DNA of 6,623 bases from Desulfuromonadaceae bacterium (GTDB lineage: Bacteria > Desulfobacterota > Desulfuromonadia > Desulfuromonadales > Syntrophotaleaceae), in contig JAIOSZ010000121.1 in the NCBI GenBank assembly GCA_021107335.1, positions 1 to 6,623 on the forward strand. The letters are read 5' to 3'. The position numbers and the translations under genes are program-made. This document shows, in pieces, positions 6,451 through 6,623 of this stretch (positions are counted from its first letter, which is position 1; the number at the start of each line of letters is the position of its first letter). The notes below the pieces were generated by a model that was given only the letters and a program-made list of their open reading frames with translations, searched no databases and was not told where the DNA came from.

Positions 6451-6482
6451 AAGGCCGGCCACTTTGTTAAGTGACCGGCCTT
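6451..6482. terminator. Bidirectional intrinsic terminator between converging units
   Basis: AAGGCCGG (6451-6458) pairs with CCGGCCTT (6475-6482). After one mismatch, five more pairs (6460-6464 with 6469-6473) close a TGTT loop. On the + strand TTTTGT follows. On the - strand the stem is followed by the complement of the A-run at 6443-6448, a T-run. It lies 31 bases beyond the stop of the - strand gene, so it most clearly serves that gene. It would also end any + strand transcript crossing the structured region. Confidence 0.88.
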
Positions 6483-6512
6483 TTGTGTATTCAATGTGGA
6501 CTACCGTAAAGT

Positions 6513-6623
6513 TCAATCCTCCGGTTTTTCGCTCAAGACCCGATCAGCTTCCTCCAGCATCTCTATGATCGAGATATGCTGCGGACAGGCTTTTTCGCAT
6601 TGACCGCAGCGGGTGCAATTACT
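6513..6623 (-). CDS. 4Fe-4S oxidoreductase C-terminus, probably iron-sulfur aldo/keto reductase family (5' truncated by window)
   Basis: Read on the - strand, the frame is open from the window edge to TGA (complement of 6513-6515), giving the last 36 residues of a protein. It opens 'SNCTRCGQCEKACPQHISI', an intact CxxCxxCxxxCP motif that ligates a 4Fe-4S cluster, and ends in a helical charged tail 'MLEEADRVLSEKPED'. 'CPQHI.I...L' after the fourth Cys, close to the C-terminus, is typical of predicted aldo/keto reductases with a C-terminal ferredoxin domain. Other ferredoxin-tailed oxidoreductases are possible, since the catalytic domain is outside the window. The gene converges on the chaperone operon, and the terminator at 6451-6482 follows it. 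The coding call is firm; the family is moderately sure. Confidence 0.75.
   Translation of the reverse strand, partial: SNCTRCGQCEKACPQHISIIEMLEEADRVLSEKPED

Overview
The window carries the 3' part of a heat-shock chaperone operon, all on the + strand: the end of hrcA (repressor), grpE (nucleotide exchange factor), dnaK (Hsp70) and dnaJ (Hsp40). It is followed closely by a gene for an exported TPR plus periplasmic-binding-fold protein of the LpoA/LppC-like 'penicillin-binding protein activator' type. The gene order, the moderately high GC content and the style of the proteins suggest a Gram-negative deltaproteobacterium of the Desulfuromonas/Pelobacter/Geobacter kind. This placement is inferred from family resemblance and was not tested by a search.

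Layout: hrcA end (1-210), grpE (234-812, TTG start), an AT-rich 61-base gap with a strong ribosome binding site, dnaK (874-2781), a 122-base gap with two GC-rich hairpins, dnaJ (2904-4028, TTG start), a 32-base gap, and the exported protein (4061-5980, GTG start). A 20-bp intrinsic terminator at 6008-6051 ends this transcription unit.

From 5981 to 6512 there is no convincing gene. This 532-base stretch holds the terminator, a 20-base direct repeat (6065-6084 and 6142-6161), and a roughly 300-base region (6142-6440) dense in perfect inverted repeats. Two of its helices cross in a pseudoknot-like arrangement. A second hairpin terminator (6451-6482) looks usable from both strands. The region looks like a structured interspersed repeat or a non-coding RNA rather than coding DNA, and it is the least explained part of the window.

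At the right edge, on the - strand and converging on the operon, is the last 36 codons of a protein ending in a 4Fe-4S ferredoxin-type motif. It is most likely the C-terminus of an iron-sulfur aldo/keto reductase-like oxidoreductase.

The chaperone genes work as one machine. DnaJ delivers unfolded clients to DnaK and stimulates its ATPase, GrpE releases ADP, and HrcA represses the set in the absence of stress. The exported protein probably acts in the cell envelope. Its link to the chaperones may be only shared transcription.
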